Assembly (NCBI RefSeq): GCF_042661605.1
Contig: NZ_JBHSWJ010000002.1
Span: 2,480,001 to 2,544,000 of the forward strand
Reading direction: 5' to 3'
Source: Branchiibius cervicis
GTDB taxonomy: Bacteria; Actinomycetota; Actinomycetes; Actinomycetales; Dermatophilaceae
DNA: 64,000 nucleotides
Made by a program: the position numbers and the translations under genes. The notes beneath the pieces were generated by a model. The model was not told the DNA's origin, made no database searches, and worked only from the letters and a program-made list of their open reading frames with translations. The first letter of the stretch is position 1, and each line of letters begins with the position of its first letter. Shown in pieces: positions 36,374 to 45,119 of this stretch.

Positions 36374-36738
36374 TGGAGGTGGCGGGAATCGAACCCGCGT
36401 CCGTTGACGGCGAGACAGGACTTCTCCGGGTGCAGTGCGCTATGGATTTTCTCGGCCCCGCAGCTCGCGCGCACACGTTCTGTGACAGGCCCAGTCGGGT
36501 GAGAGTCCCACACCGTCCCCCGACGAGACGGTGCAGCAAGTTTCCTAGCTGACGCCAGACACTGAGTCGGAAACTAGCTCAGGCTGACGGACTTCGAGGC
36601 TCGCTCAGGCGGCGAGGGCGAAGTCGGTGCGCTTGGAGTTGGCACCTATTGGTTTTGCACGCATCGTTAACGAGATAAGCGTGCATCCTCGACCCGCTTC
36701 CCCTGCGACGGCGATCAACGTCGAAACCGATCACCCCC
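36374..36738 (-). ncRNA. ssrA: tmRNA
   Basis: A 365-nt transfer-messenger RNA on the minus strand. Its 5' GGGGGTG pairs with 3' CACCTCC to form the acceptor, discriminator A, CCA not encoded (CTA follows), and the T-arm GGTTCGATTCC is intact. The tag frame (36605-36658) encodes AKPIGANSKRTDFALAA and a stop. It rescues ribosomes stalled on broken mRNAs together with SmpB and marks the products for ClpXP. Confidence 0.95.
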
Positions 36739-36829
36739 ATGATGAAGCAGGCGCGTCACACTATTCAGTTGGCTCGTTGATCCTAACGCGCACCCGCAAC
36801 CGGTTATTTCGCGGCGAGCGCGCAGCGGC

Positions 36830-38128
36830 TCAGACTCCGAAGGTCGGACGCAGCGGGTAGGAAGCGTCGCCGGAGGCCGGCACCTTCACACCGAGCACCT
36901 GATGCAACTGGATCCGGTTGGTCGTGAAGGACAACGAGGAGCCGGCCAGATAGAGACCCCAGATCTTGGCGGTCGGCTCGCCGGCCTCGGCCACGCAGGC
37001 GTCCCAGTTCGCAGAGAGGTTCTTGCACCACGCGCGGCAGGTGCGCGCGTAGTGCTCGCGCAGGTCCTCCACGTGCCGGATCTCGAAACCCTCGTCCTGC
37101 ATGGCGCCAACGATGGTCCCGACGCCGGTGATCTCCCCGTCGGGGAAGACGTACCGGTCGATGAACCCGCCCTTGGTCAGCGACGGCGCCTTGTTGTCGG
37201 GTCGGGTGATGCTGTGGTTCAGCATCCGGCCACCATCACGCAGACGGGACATGCCGAACTGGAAGTACGACGGGTAGTTGCGTACGCCGATGTGCTCGGT
37301 CAGCCCGATCGAGCTGAGCGCATCGAACCCGGTCTCGGTGACATCGCGGTAGTCGCTGTAGCGAACCTCGGCCCGGTCATCGAGGCCGAGCTCCTTGATT
37401 TTCTGCTGACCCCAGCTCGCCTGTTCCCGCGACAGGGTCACCCCGAGCGCGGTCACGCCGTAGTGCTCGACCGCGTGCCGCACCATGCCGCCCCAGCCGC
37501 AGCCGATGTCCAGCAGCCGCATCCCCGGCTCCAGACCCAGCTTCTTGCAGACCAGGTCGTACTTGTGGAACTGCGCCTCCTCCAACGTGGCGTCCTCGTG
37601 GGGGTAGCAGGCGCACGTGTAGGTCATCGAGTCACCGAGGACCATCTCGTAGAACTCGTTGCTGACGTCGTAATGGTGCTGGATCGCCTCGGAGTCGCGC
37701 TTGCGGGAGTGCCGCAGGCCTTCCACCGCGCGCCGCCACTGGGACGGCGCCTCCTGCGGCGGCGGGGGCGGCGGCCTCAGGGCGCCCAGCCCGACCGCGG
37801 ACAGCATCGCCGGAATCTCTCGCAGCGGCGGGGTTTTCGGCTCGAAGCCGCTCCAGAAGAGATTGAGGAAGTCGTAGGGGTCGCCGAGATCGACACCCGA
37901 CAACGTCAGGTCGCCGCTGACGTAGGCCCGCGCCAGCCCCAGTTCGCCGGGGTGGCTGATCAGGTAGCGGATCCCCCGCTCGTTCTCGATGTGCACGCCG
38001 TACGGCGCGTCCGGGTTGCCGCCCACCGAACCGTCGTAGGCGGTGACACTGAACGGTGCGTCGTCGCCGATCAGTTTGGTGACGACGTCGCCGATCGTCA
38101 TGGTTCCGTTGCTTCGCGTCATGCTCAC
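36830..38128 (-). CDS. Cyclopropane-fatty-acid-synthase-type methyltransferase (methyl-branched lipid synthesis)
   Basis: 432-residue SAM-dependent lipid methyltransferase. IQHHYDVSNEFYEMVLGDSMTYTCACY and LLDIGCGWGGMVRHAVEHYGV (SAM site) are hallmark CFA-synthase motifs; GLTEHIGVRNYPSYF and the C-terminal region also match. With the FAD oxidoreductase that overlaps its start (GTGA), it fits the tmsB/tmsA (bfaA/bfaB) pair: the methyltransferase makes a 10-methylene fatty acyl chain on membrane phospholipid and the flavoprotein reduces it to 10-methyl (tuberculostearic acid). Plain cyclopropanation is the alternative. Confidence 0.85.
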   Translation of the reverse strand: MSMTRSNGTMTIGDVVTKLIGDDAPFSVTAYDGSVGGNPDAPYGVHIENERGIRYLISHPGELGLARAYVSGDLTLSGVDLGDPYDFLNLFWSGFEPKTPPLREIPAMLSAVGLGALRPPPPPPQEAPSQWRRAVEGLRHSRKRDSEAIQHHYDVSNEFYEMVLGDSMTYTCACYPHEDATLEEAQFHKYDLVCKKLGLEPGMRLLDIGCGWGGMVRHAVEHYGVTALGVTLSREQASWGQQKIKELGLDDRAEVRYSDYRDVTETGFDALSSIGLTEHIGVRNYPSYFQFGMSRLRDGGRMLNHSITRPDNKAPSLTKGGFIDRYVFPDGEITGVGTIVGAMQDEGFEIRHVEDLREHYARTCRAWCKNLSANWDACVAEAGEPTAKIWGLYLAGSSLSFTTNRIQLHQVLGVKVPASGDASYPLRPTFGV

Positions 38129-39501
38129 TTGCGCAACACCGCCTTCGTGTAGAGGTCCGGCAGCCGGCCCGAAGGGTCGTACCGCTTCTTGATCGCTTGG
38201 TAGGTCTCGCCGCCGTAGAGCTGCCAGAAGGTGTCTTCGTCGTAGTACGCGTCGCTGTAGAGCGACTTGTGCCCGTCGAAGGTGCCGACCGCCTGCTCGA
38301 TGCGCCGGTTGACGTCACCGTCCTTCGCACCGTCCGCGATGGGCACCGTCGCCCAAAACCCAACATTGACATACGTTTCGTCGGTGCGCATCGGGTAGAG
38401 CGGCCAGGGTTGCCCCTCGACGGTGTGATCTAGCAGACGCATGGGGCACAGCCACACGGGGCTGATGGGCACGTTCTGGGTGAACCAGTGCAGGAACTCC
38501 GCCGTCCGGCCGATCGGCACTTCGACGTCCTGGATGACCCGCTCCCGATCGGGTTTGCCGCGCCAGCGGTCGATTCTGGCCTTGATCTCATGGGTCGTCT
38601 CGAACCGGATGATCTTGCTGTAGACGTCGCTGCGCTTGTACTTGTCCGGCCAGATCCGCCGCACCATCGGCCGGCCGAGGCCGAGCGCACCGTCGCACCA
38701 GAACCAGTCGGTATCCCACCGCCAGATGTAGTCCTCGACCGTGAGGTAATCGTCGGTGCGCTGCTGGATGGACCGGTAGTAGATCTGCTGGCCGGTGTAA
38801 TCGCTGACGTACGGCGCGTGCTCGGCGAACGTGGCGACCACCAGGTAGGACTCGTGCCGGGAGAAGACGACGCCATCCAGGAAGTCCACTGCCCGGCCGT
38901 CGTACTGACCGCTGCGCACGATCTCATCCATCTGCGCGATACAGGACTCCAGATCGTCGAACCGCACGTGCTGCAGCCGCACGAACGGCTTGACCGGCAT
39001 CAGCTTGATCCGCAGCCGCACCGAGTAACCGAGCGACCCATAGGAGTTGGGGAAGGCGCGGAAAAGGTCGGCGTGCTCGCCGTCCGGGGTCGCGTGCAGT
39101 ATCTCCCCGGCGCCGGTGAGGATGTCCAGTTCGGTGACCGACTCGTGCGGCAGGCCCATCCGGAAGCTGGAGGACTCGATACCCAGTCCCGTGACCGCTC
39201 CGCCGAGGGTGATCGTGCGCAACTGCGGCACAACGTACGGCATCAAGCCGAACGCCAGGGTCTCGGCGACGAGGTCCTCGTAGGTGGTCATCCCTTGCAC
39301 GTCCGCGGTCTGCTGCTGCGGGTCGATCGAGATGACGTGGTTGAGATCGCTGACATCCAGTCCCGGGCTGCTGAGGCGCTCGCGGTTGCGGAACAGGTTC
39401 GAAGTCTTCTTGGCCAGCCGCACCGGCTGGTCCGCAGGTAGGGCCGCCAATTGCCCGCGCACTCGCTGCACGGCCGCGAGGTGAGCCTGTTGTCCGATCA
39501 C
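38125..39501 (-). CDS. FAD-binding oxidoreductase of the methyl-branched fatty acid operon
   Basis: 458 residues of the VAO/PCMH flavoprotein family. ISIDPQQQTADVQGMTTYEDLVAETL and PQLRTITLGGAVTGLGIESSSFRMGLPHESV form the FAD-binding domain; SYGSLGYSVRLRIKL follows. It resembles the TmsA/BfaB reductase rather than sugar oxidases because of its partner. I chose GTG at 39501, which has GGAGGAG 5 bp upstream; the frame extends to 39519. The downstream methyltransferase overlaps its stop. Confidence 0.83.
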   Translation of the reverse strand: MIGQQAHLAAVQRVRGQLAALPADQPVRLAKKTSNLFRNRERLSSPGLDVSDLNHVISIDPQQQTADVQGMTTYEDLVAETLAFGLMPYVVPQLRTITLGGAVTGLGIESSSFRMGLPHESVTELDILTGAGEILHATPDGEHADLFRAFPNSYGSLGYSVRLRIKLMPVKPFVRLQHVRFDDLESCIAQMDEIVRSGQYDGRAVDFLDGVVFSRHESYLVVATFAEHAPYVSDYTGQQIYYRSIQQRTDDYLTVEDYIWRWDTDWFWCDGALGLGRPMVRRIWPDKYKRSDVYSKIIRFETTHEIKARIDRWRGKPDRERVIQDVEVPIGRTAEFLHWFTQNVPISPVWLCPMRLLDHTVEGQPWPLYPMRTDETYVNVGFWATVPIADGAKDGDVNRRIEQAVGTFDGHKSLYSDAYYDEDTFWQLYGGETYQAIKKRYDPSGRLPDLYTKAVLRK

Positions 39502-39544
39502 GCGATCTCCTCCACCCACTACGGCATGTATATAGCCATTCTAC

Positions 39545-41400
39545 CTACCAACTACTGGCGCCTCCGCCGCCCATACCGCCACCGGAGAATCCGCCGCCGC
39601 CGAAACCGCTTCCTCCGGACGAGCCGGGGTGCTGACAAAGGTCCCGGCCGAGACAGTGCCGAAGGCATCGACGCCGCTGCCGATACTCTCAAACCCGTTG
39701 AAGCCCGGGTTGATCGGGATGTACCACATCGGCATCACGATCGGGCGGCCCTGTGCTGCGGCAGCTTCCGCGACCTGGCCGAACACCCTGGCCCACCGCT
39801 CGGCGATACCGAAGACCACCGCGTAGGGCAGGTACTTGCTGAAGATCTGGGAGGCTTCCTCGAACTTGATCTGGCCCGCCTCGGCCGTCTCCAGATACTG
39901 CTTGAAACCCAGCGACTGTGCCGTCATCGCGCTGCCGAGGGCCGTGCGCGAGGCCATCCGGCGGCCCATGAACATCACGATCAGACCCGCGATCACCAGA
40001 CCGATCGGCAAGCCGATGGCCGCGAGCGCAAGGTTGGCCACGAAGACGAAGGAGGCGATCGCGGCGCCGATCAGTAGTGCGCCGAGCATCTGCCACCGGG
40101 CGCGCACCGACGCCGGGTTCTGCCGGAACCAGCCGCGGTGGACCGTCTCGGCGTACATCTCGCTCTTGGCGTTGGACAAGGTGCCGGCGAAGTGGTTCTT
40201 CAACTGTGACAGCTGGATCGGTGACCCCTGGCTGAACAGTCCGCGCAGCACCACTTGCTCGTACTGCAACAGCGGCTCGGTCTCCTGGCTCTGCGTCGCC
40301 GTCAGCTCCCAGTCGCCCGCCGAGAACATGCCGCGCTTCTCGATCTCCCGCATCCTCAGATAGCCGCGGGCCGCGAGGTCGACGACCGTGGCGCTCACGT
40401 CGACGGTATCGGCGGATTCGTCGATGAGGGTGCCCATCAGGCCCGCCCGCACACCGGCCGGCGGGTTGAACTGCACCGCGATCGGCTGCTTACCGCCCCG
40501 CACGACCTCACCCTCGCCGTCGGTGGGTGTCAGACCGGGGGTCAACCCGGCGTACCGCTCATCGCGGCCTCGCTTCCAGACCAGGGCGCCCATGCCGCTC
40601 GCAGCCAGGACGGGCAACGCGATTCCGCCGGCCAGACCGACCTTGGCCAGCGCGGCCTTCTGGTCCGGCGTCAACCCGCTGCTGTCGTCCTGGTCGGCCG
40701 AGCCGTCCCGCAGGATCGGGTCGGTGTTGGTGAAGGCCGAGGTGGGCATCGCGCTGACCACGGAAACCTCTTGATAGGCAGGCAGGTTCGAGGCGGAGAA
40801 CGTGGCGTCGCCCCCGGCGCTCGCCTGGCACCGGTCGGTGCTCTTCGCGGCGCCGTAGTAGCAGGCCGCGTTGGTGCTGGCCGCCGGGCCGGTCACCGTC
40901 ACGCGCACCGAATCGATCGGAACAGCCACCTGCGCCCCGGTCACGTTCCAGTAAAACTCTGTCGTGCCGTTGCTCTGCTTGTTCACGACACCGTGCAGCG
41001 TGTAGGAGATGGTGTACTTCTGGGTGCCCGACACCGTGGTGTTGGGGTCGCCGATCCGCAGCACCGTGTTGGCGCCGGACTCCGTGCGCTGCACGTCCGC
41101 CGGTGCTCCGGTCGGACTCGTGACCGATATGTCGTCCAGATCGTAGGTGCGGTATTTGTCCGGCTGCGGGTCGTATCCCTGGCGTGTGATGATCCAGCGC
41201 TTGATGCCGTGGGCGTCCTGACCCGGGGCGAACTGCCAGGTCAGTTGCTCGGTCACGCGGGCGGTACCGTCCGCCTTCACGTCGTAGGTGCTGACCCAAC
41301 TGATGATCCGCTCACCGGTCGCGGCGGAGGCCATGGACGCGGGCCCGAAGACCAACGCGGCCAGCATTCCGATGACGGCCAGGATCCGTACCCCACGCAT
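39545..41400 (-). CDS. DUF2207 membrane protein (one frameshift near the end)
   Basis: About 618 residues. A Sec signal peptide (residues 1-27, ending ASAATG) is followed by the extracellular DUF2207 beta-rich domain to about residue 240, a membrane segment (AGGIALPVLAASGMGALVW), a cytoplasmic region with two further helices (GALLIGAAIASFVFVANLALAAIGLPIGLVIAGLIV), and the family tail. The frame breaks at the G-run 39626-39629. One added base gives the usual Gly/Ser/Phe-rich ending (SGFGGGG-like, ending SSW). Function is unknown, probably in the cell envelope. Confidence 0.8.
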
Positions 41401-41430
41401 GGCCTCACCCTAATGCGCAGGTGGGCTACC

Positions 41431-42645
41431 TCAGTCGCCGAAACCACCGAAGTCACCAAAACCGCCCCCGCCATCGCCACCGAACCAGCCGCCCCCGTCA
41501 CCGCCCCCGCCGTCGCCGCCGAACCAGCCCCCGCCGCCATCGCCGGAGCCACCGTCACCGCCCGAGCCGCCGTCGCCGTCACCCCATCCGCCGTCACCGG
41601 AGCCGAAGTCCCCGCCGACGTCGTCCCCGAACATCGCATCACCCATGAAGTCGTCCATTGAGAAGGCCAGCATGCTGAAGGTGAGCAGCGACAGGTCGTC
41701 GGCGACGAACCAGCCGGGCGTGGACACATCGAAACCCTCCGCCTGCGCCGCCCGGGCCACGTCGCCGAAGACCTCGGCCCAGTGGTCGGCCAGATTGAAG
41801 ACGATGGCGTAGGGCAGGTACTTGCTGAAGATGCCGGCGGCCTCCTCAAACCGGATCTGACTGGCCTCTGCCGTCTCGAGGTACCGCCGGAACCCCAGGG
41901 CCTGTACGGCGACCGCCGTGCCCTGCGCCGTCCGCGCACCCACCCGCCCGGCGCCGTACGCGACGATCGCGCCGGATCCCAGCAGACCCACGGCGGCCCC
42001 GACCCCGGCCGCACCGAAGTGCTGGTTCCCGGTGAGGAACAGGGCCACGAAACCCAGCACGATCAGGACCGTCGACAGACCGCGAACGCCCGCCTGCGCT
42101 TCCTGCGGGGGCCGGCTGAACCAGCCCCGGTGCAATGTCTCCCGCTCCAGTTGGCCCATCGCCTGTGCGGATACCCGGCCGAACGTCGGCCGCAGCGTGG
42201 ACATTGCGACCGGCGATCCCTGCTCGAACAAACCGTCCAGGATCGTCTGTTCGTAGTCGGCGAGCGGCGTGGGCACCGCCGGCTCGGTCCTGGTGAACCA
42301 CCACTCGGGGGCCGCCCCGTCGCCGGCTGGGACCTGGCGCATCTGCAGATACCCGCGGCCGGCCAGGTCGACGACCGTCGCACTCACCTCCCGCGGACGG
42401 GCCCGCAGCGTCAGCAGCGTGCCGACCAGCCAGGCGGATGCCGGCGGCGGGTTGAACTGCACCGGCACCGGCGTGCCACCGGCGCGGGTGATCTGCGCAC
42501 TGTCCACGTCGGTCGGAATCAGACCCGGCGTGACGCCGGCGTACTGCTGCGATCCGCCGTGGCCGCGCAGGTACAGGTACATCGCGGCAGCGCTCGCCGC
42601 GGGCAGGCCGATCGCCAGCAGGAGGGCGAGGACCACCTCACTCAT
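41431..42645 (-). CDS. DUF2207-related membrane protein without the extracellular domain
   Basis: 404 residues, colinear with the C-terminal two thirds of the neighbouring DUF2207 protein: YAGVTPGLIPTD, VPVQFNPPPASAWLVGTL, VVDLAGRGYLQMR, RYLETAEASQIRFEEAAGIFSKYLPYAIVF. Instead of a signal peptide and beta domain it has one N-terminal helix (VVLALLLAIGLPAASAAAMYLYL). The last 70 residues are almost only Gly/Asp with WFGGDGGGG repeats. It looks like an old tandem duplicate that lost the outer domain. The start ATG at 42645 overlaps the upstream gene. Confidence 0.75.
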   Translation of the reverse strand: MSEVVLALLLAIGLPAASAAAMYLYLRGHGGSQQYAGVTPGLIPTDVDSAQITRAGGTPVPVQFNPPPASAWLVGTLLTLRARPREVSATVVDLAGRGYLQMRQVPAGDGAAPEWWFTRTEPAVPTPLADYEQTILDGLFEQGSPVAMSTLRPTFGRVSAQAMGQLERETLHRGWFSRPPQEAQAGVRGLSTVLIVLGFVALFLTGNQHFGAAGVGAAVGLLGSGAIVAYGAGRVGARTAQGTAVAVQALGFRRYLETAEASQIRFEEAAGIFSKYLPYAIVFNLADHWAEVFGDVARAAQAEGFDVSTPGWFVADDLSLLTFSMLAFSMDDFMGDAMFGDDVGGDFGSGDGGWGDGDGGSGGDGGSGDGGGGWFGGDGGGGDGGGWFGGDGGGGFGDFGGFGD

Positions 42646-43027
42646 GGGGCACCGACTCATCGACGTATCGACGCAGGCGGCTGCCCGCGGCGACGGTGGC
42701 CAGACCCAGAAGGCCGACGATCACCCCGAGGACCGGCGCTCCCGCAGTGCCCAGGGTCAGTCCGCACAACGCCACCATGCCGCCCCACAGCAGGACCGGC
42801 GTCTTGGCCAGGTCCCAACCGCGGCGCACCGCGATCGCCAACGCCGCGGCGCAGGCAGCCAGCACCAGGATCAGCACGGTCTCGCCGATGGTCTGCCCGG
42901 TCTGCTGGCGGCCATCGCCGAGATCGGCGATCAACACCCATGCCGCGCCGACCACCAGCAGGGCGACCTGAAGGAGGAGAAGGGCTGCGACCGGCCGGGT
43001 CGCACTCACCGGCTGGCGCTCGGACAT
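42638..43027 (-). CDS. Hypothetical four-helix membrane protein
   Basis: 129 residues with four hydrophobic stretches (VAALLLLQVALLVVGAAWVLIADL, TVLILVLAACAAALAIAV, VLLWGGMVALCGLTLG, VLGVIVGLLGLATVAAG) and short basic loops. It overlaps the DUF2207-like gene by 8 bp, so the three genes from 43027 to 39545 are probably one transcript. No function is assigned. Confidence 0.65.
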   Translation of the reverse strand: MSERQPVSATRPVAALLLLQVALLVVGAAWVLIADLGDGRQQTGQTIGETVLILVLAACAAALAIAVRRGWDLAKTPVLLWGGMVALCGLTLGTAGAPVLGVIVGLLGLATVAAGSRLRRYVDESVPHE

Positions 43028-43356
43028 GACCTGACCCTAATGCACCCGCGAGCGGCGCCCGGACCGGGCAAGCGGCGTACGCCGGACTTGGTCATGTGAC
43101 CAACACCTCATGTTCGATAACGAATTTCTGCGGTCAAACCCTTGTGACTTCGCGGGCCAGCGGTGAGGATTGGAACAGGTATGCCGTAGCGCGCGTTATT
43201 TGCGAATGGAGGCCGCACCCGCGGCTGTGAAACGTAGAGCGATCCACGGCGAAGAATCACCCGCCGGATCGTCCACGCGACGGACCACTAGACCAACGGA
43301 CCGACGTCGTTCCGTGCGCTCGCGCACGTTCGACTCTGTGCAAGGAGCTATTACTG
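43028..43356. other. Intergenic region upstream of whiB1
   Basis: Between divergent genes. It contains a perfect palindrome at 43088-43103 and, before the whiB1 start, an AAGGAG ribosome-binding site (43341-43346). I see no convincing gene in it; a long 5' region is common for whiB1 genes. Confidence 0.5.
43088..43103. promoter_or_regulatory. Perfect palindrome, candidate GntR-type operator
   Basis: TTGGTCATGTGACCAA is a perfect 7+2+7 inverted repeat, 61 bp upstream of the leftward membrane-protein gene. TGGTC...GACCA half-sites are typical of FadR/GntR-family regulators. No such regulator is encoded in this window, so the assignment is inference. Confidence 0.4.
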
Positions 43357-43605
43357 ATGGATTGGCGCGACCGCGCTGCGTGTCTGGATGAGGATCCCGA
43401 GCTGTTCTTCCCGATCGGGAACACCGGCCCGGCGATCGCCCAGATCGAAGAGGCGAAAAAAGTCTGTCGGCGATGTGTCGTCGTCGACACCTGCTTGAAG
43501 TGGGCCCTGGAGTCGGGGCAGGACGCGGGCGTGTGGGGTGGCATGTCCGAGGACGAGCGCCGGGCCCTCAAGCGCCGCAACGCCCGGGCCCGCCGCGCCG
43601 GCTGA
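43357..43605 (+). CDS. whiB1: WhiB1-type iron-sulfur transcription factor
   Basis: 82-residue Wbl protein. Four cysteines (C9, C37, C40, C46) bind a [4Fe-4S] cluster, the GVWGG turn (residues 58-62) and a basic C-terminus (KRRNARARRAG) follow. The short N-terminus MDWRDRAACLDEDPELFFPIG is the WhiB1 pattern. WhiB1 works with the housekeeping sigma factor and is NO-sensitive in mycobacteria. AAGGAG precedes the ATG. Confidence 0.9.
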   Translation: MDWRDRAACLDEDPELFFPIGNTGPAIAQIEEAKKVCRRCVVVDTCLKWALESGQDAGVWGGMSEDERRALKRRNARARRAG

Positions 43606-43624
43606 GGTAGTCAGCCCCGCTTTC

Positions 43625-45101
43625 TCACCTGCGGATGGCGCGCAGCTGCGCCGTCAACCGCACCCTCGTACCGTGCGGTTCGACCCGCTCCCAACGGATC
43701 GTGCCGCGCAGGTCCTGCACCAGCGACAGCACGATCTGGTTGCCCAGACCGCCCTTGCCGGGCTCGAAACCCTCGGGCAGTCCCGCGCCGTCGTCCTGCA
43801 CGTCGAGAGTGAGGATCTCCTCGTCCGGACCGGGCCGGCGATCGACGCGTACCGTCACGGTGCCTCCGTCATGCTTGAAACCGTGCTCGACGGCGTTCTG
43901 CACCAACTCGGCGAGCACCATCGCCAGTGAGGTCGCGTCCTCGGGGGTGAGGGTGCCGAACTGGCCGATCACCTCGCCGCGCACCCGTGTCTCGGTGCGG
44001 TTGGCCAGGTCGATCGCCTGACGCACCGTCCGGCTGGCGACATCGTCGAACGGGACCGTCTCCTGCAGTCCGAAGCTCAGCGTCTCGTGCACCGTCGCAA
44101 TGGTGCCCACCCGGCGTACGGCGTTCTCCAGGGCCATGCGCGCACTCGGGTCCTGCAGGCGCCGGGCCTCCAGGCGCAGGACGGCGGCCACGGTCTGCAG
44201 GTTGTTCTTCACCCGGTGGTGGATCTCCCGGATGGTGGCGTCCTTGGTGAGCAGCTCCCGCTCGCGCCGGCGCAGCTCGCTGACGTCGCGCACCAGGAGC
44301 ACCGCACCGATCCGTCGACCGTTCTCGCTCAACGGGATGGAACGCACCGCGACGTACGCCGAGCGTGACTGGATCTCGGTCTGCCAGAACACCTTTCCGG
44401 ACAACGTGACCATGAGTTCCTCATCGACCGGCCCGCGATCGGGCAGTACCTCCCCCAGCGCGGCGGTGAGGCGCACGCCGACGATCGGACCGACGTACCG
44501 CAAGCGGTTCATGGCCGAGACGGCGTTCGGGCTCGCGTAGCGCACGACCCCGTCCGCGTCGAGACGCAGCACACCGTCACCGACGCGCGGAGTGCCCCGG
44601 GTGGCGGTCGGGGTGTCCTGGGGGTGCGGGAACGCGCCCGTGGCGACCATCCGGGCCAGCGCGTCGGCGGTGGCCAGATAAGTGACTTCCAGCCGGCTGG
44701 GGGTGCGCATCGCGGCCATGTTGGTGTGCCGGGAGAGCACCGCGATCGCCTCCCCGGCACACGACCGGGATCATCTCCTCCCGGACCGGGACGTCGTCGC
44801 GCCACGTCGTGCTGCGCGATCGCATGATGGTGCCGGTCTCGAACGCCTCGTCCACCGCGGCGCGGCGCACCTCCGGCAGAGGGTCGCCGACCAGGTCTTC
44901 CAGGAAGACTCCGACGCCGGTGGTGGGACGCACGTGGGCGCCGGCGACCCAGCTGCCGTCGGCCCGGCGCAACCACAGCACCAGATCGGCGAAGGACAGG
45001 TCGGCCAACAACTGCCAGTCGCCGACCAGGCTGTGCAACCAGTCGGCCTGCCCGGGTTTGAGACCGGCCTGTTCGTCGATGACTTCATGCAGGGACGGCA
45101 C
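43625..45101 (-). CDS. pdtaS: PdtaS-type sensor histidine kinase (one frameshift)
   Basis: About 491 residues. An N-terminal GAF-like H_kinase_N domain (GDWQLLADLSFADLVLWLRRADGSW) is followed by a PAS domain near 200-300 (RLDADGVVRYASPNAVSAMNRL), then HisKA_2 with the phosphorylatable His in IREIHHRVKNNLQTVAAVLRLEARR and a HATPase domain (VLAELVQNAVEHGFKHDG, DDGAGLPEGF). This soluble kinase pairs with an RNA-binding ANTAR response regulator (PdtaR), not present here. The frame breaks near 44752-44757; unlike the other breaks it needs one base removed (or two added) to read VVCGEAIAVLSRHTN. Confidence 0.85.
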
Positions 45102-45119
45102 GCGGAAAGCCTATTGGGC

